Source: JBEHWX01 sp048498995
GTDB lineage: Bacteria > Bacteroidota > Ignavibacteria > OLB7
Length of the DNA stretch: 28,387 nt
Assembly (NCBI GenBank): GCA_048498995.1
Contig: JBEHWX010000080.1
Coordinates: 1-28,387 of the forward strand
Direction: 5' to 3'
Part shown: positions 27,209 to 28,387 of the stretch, in pieces
Position numbering within the stretch: the stretch's first letter is position 1
Layout: each line of letters opens with the position of its first letter
The notes under the pieces: model-generated
Told to the model about the DNA's origin: nothing
Database searches by the model: none
The model's input: the letters and a program-made list of their open reading frames with translations, nothing else
Made by a program: the position numbers and the translations under genes

Positions 27209-27649
27209 ATGTCGATCAAGCGAATGGATCACGTCAGCATCACCGTCGATGACCTAGACTCGGCCATCGACTACTTCACCACGCTCGGGATGGTACAGCA
27301 AGGGCGGATGCCGGTCGAGGGACCCTGGGTCGACCGGATCAACGCGCTCACGGGGGTGAAGGTGGAGATCGCGATGATGCGCACCCCGGACGGTTACGGG
27401 CAGGTCGAGCTCACGAAGTTCCACAGCCCGGAGGCGGTGGCGGCCGAGCCTGCGAACGCCCTGGCGAACACGCTGGGTCTGCGCACGGTGATGTTCGCGG
27501 TGGACGATCTCGACGACACCCTGGCCCGCATGCGCGACCACGGCGCCGAGCTGATCGGCGAGGTGGTGCAGTACGAGAACCAGTACAGGCTCTGCTACAT
27601 GCGTGGCCCCGGCGGAAGCATCATCGCGCTGGCCGAGGAGCTCTTCTGA
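27209..27649 (+). CDS. VOC-family (glyoxalase/dioxygenase-fold) protein
   Basis: A 146-aa protein with the two beta-alpha-beta-beta-beta halves of the vicinal oxygen chelate fold: MDHVSITVDDLDSAIDYFTTLGM at the start and TVMFAVDDLDDTLARMRDHGAELI in the second half. Possible metal ligands are His8, Glu67 (GQVELTKF) and Glu in IIALAEELF near the end; the usual second-half His is Arg here (LGLRTVMF). The family includes glyoxalase I, fosfomycin/bleomycin resistance proteins and dioxygenases, and the substrate cannot be told from sequence. AAGGA lies about 10 bases upstream. It stands alone, between the surface-protein block and the CRISPR leader. Confidence 0.9.
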   Translation: MSIKRMDHVSITVDDLDSAIDYFTTLGMVQQGRMPVEGPWVDRINALTGVKVEIAMMRTPDGYGQVELTKFHSPEAVAAEPANALANTLGLRTVMFAVDDLDDTLARMRDHGAELIGEVVQYENQYRLCYMRGPGGSIIALAEELF

Positions 27650-27689
27650 GCCGTTGATCCCCTCGCGGGCCGGCACCGGCAGCTCACGG

Positions 27690-27756
27690 AGACGCCACCG
27701 ATGAATTATGGTGATCCACAGCGTTGAAATGTGGCGAAATCGCCCGATATTTTAGT
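27690..27756 (+). promoter_or_regulatory. probable CRISPR leader
   Basis: This AT-richer stretch directly abuts the first repeat and contains two nested inverted repeats: CCACA (27716-27720) with TGTGG (27730-27734), and GGCGA-AA-TCGCC (27733-27744), then CGATATTTTAGT. The repeat orientation (stem followed by ATGATCC) is that of type I-E arrays transcribed left to right, which puts the leader here. The boundary on the left is approximate. Confidence 0.6.
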
Positions 27757-28387
27757 CTGCTCCCCACGCACGTGGGGATGATCCTGCGGCGTACGAGAGC
27801 AAGATCCCCGAGTACAACTGCTCCCCACGCACGTGGGGATGATCCGGGGGAAAGCCGCTTCTTCAGCTCCGAGACGTACTGCTCCCCACGCACGTGGGGA
27901 TGATCCTACCCGGGAGAAGACGCGGAATGTTCGCGGTGTCTGCTCCCCACGCACGTGGGGATGATCCGGTGTCCTCATCGAGCCACACCTTCGTCTGCGA
28001 CTGCTCCCCACGCACGTGGGGATGATCCGAGATTTTTCTCCTGTTCGTCGAGCTCCTTGATCTGCTCCCCACGCACGTGGGGATGATCCCTCGGCGACCA
28101 ACACGGCGGCGGGCGTGCTCACCTGCTCCCCACGCACGTGGGGATGATCCCCGCTATCACTCTCCGGCATCTGTCACGGCTAGCTGCTCCCCACGCACGT
28201 GGGGATGATCCGACGCCGGTGAATCCCTCGAGGTCGCCGGCCAGCTGCTCCCCACGCACGTGGGGATGATCCGACAGCGCAGGCCATGCCGGCGCCGTAG
28301 ATCAGCTGCTCCCCACGCACGTGGGGATGATCCCTTGTTGCGGATGCGGATGTCGGAGGCACCGGGCTGCTCCCCACGCACGTGGGG
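27757..28387 (+). CRISPR. type I-E-like CRISPR array, 11 repeats visible, runs off the window
   Basis: Ten complete 28-base repeats plus a truncated eleventh start at 27757 and every 61 bases after (27818, 27879, 27940, 28001, 28062, 28123, 28184, 28245, 28306, 28367). Each has the form CTG-CTCCCCACGCACGTGGGG-ATGATCC with a 7-base stem CCCCACG/CGTGGGG, typical of subtype I-E. All copies appear identical. The ten spacers are all 33 bases and different. The array continues beyond 28387. No cas gene is found in the window; the gene next to the leader is a VOC protein. Transcription is probably rightward, and processing would be by a Cas6e-type nuclease encoded elsewhere. Confidence 0.98.

Noticed and set aside
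27684..28381. Overlapping minus-strand open frames across the CRISPR array (repeated SSPRAWGA and DHPHVRGEQ motifs)
   Set aside because: They are translations of the repeat in successive frames; the 61-base period shifts the frame each unit. No ribosome-binding sites or protein features.

Overview
The window is GC-rich DNA (about 60-65% G+C by eye), densely coded, from a bacterium that is probably in the Bacteroidota/Chlorobiota (FCB) superphylum. Five large secreted proteins carry signal peptides and C-terminal regions resembling type IX secretion (T9SS type A) sorting domains. Two promoters fit the Bacteroidota pattern TTG-N20-TAnnTTTG. A tmRNA encodes a tag that starts AD and ends LAA. The high G+C and the Isc (rather than Suf) iron-sulfur system argue against a typical Bacteroides/Flavobacterium; a Kapabacteria/Ignavibacteria-like or other FCB lineage is my inference, not proven.

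Layout. (1) 1-4348, minus strand: coaE, miaB, a SPOR-domain exported protein and an RNase Z-like MBL-fold hydrolase, all reading leftward, with a possible partial ORF at the left edge. (2) 4349-4749 is a divergent control region with an IscR-like palindrome just downstream of a Bacteroidota-type promoter. (3) 4750-11915, plus strand, is an isc cluster: iscR, iscS, two unrecognised genes, iscU, iscA, an unrecognised gene, hscB, hscA. It ends in a strong intrinsic terminator. No ferredoxin gene or iscX is present; three unknown genes lie inside the cluster. (4) 12306-14669 encodes a secreted Kelch / BACON-like / Omp28-like (CGWC) fusion with a T9SS tail, with its own promoter and terminator. (5) 14751-14833 is a short tandem repeat, followed by ssrA (tmRNA, 15083-15455) and its terminator. 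(6) 15868-21576 holds three tandem paralogous secreted FG-GAP/VCBS-type propeller proteins with tight spacing, then a 1720-aa secreted protein (21711-26873). (7) 27209-27649 encodes a VOC-fold protein. (8) 27757 to the window end is a type I-E-like CRISPR array with 11 repeats visible and no cas gene in the window.

How the parts work together. The isc cluster makes a complete scaffold pathway: IscS supplies sulfur, IscU assembles the cluster, HscA/HscB release it through the LPPVK motif of IscU, and IscA is an A-type carrier. The Rrf2 regulator probably reads cluster status and represses its own promoter. MiaB, an enzyme with two 4Fe-4S clusters, lies next door on the other strand and is a client of that pathway. 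The cell-surface block appears to be a family of T9SS cargo proteins; the first two propeller genes share near-identical flanks around a diverged, AT-richer core, which looks like recombination or gene conversion.

Stretches over 300 bases without a gene: 4349-4749 (divergent regulation), 11916-12305 (terminator, promoter and 5' leader of the Kelch gene), 14670-15082 (terminator, tandem repeat, tmRNA upstream region), 15456-15867 (tmRNA terminator, then the leader of the first propeller gene), 26874-27208 (a hairpin after the large gene, otherwise nothing recognised).
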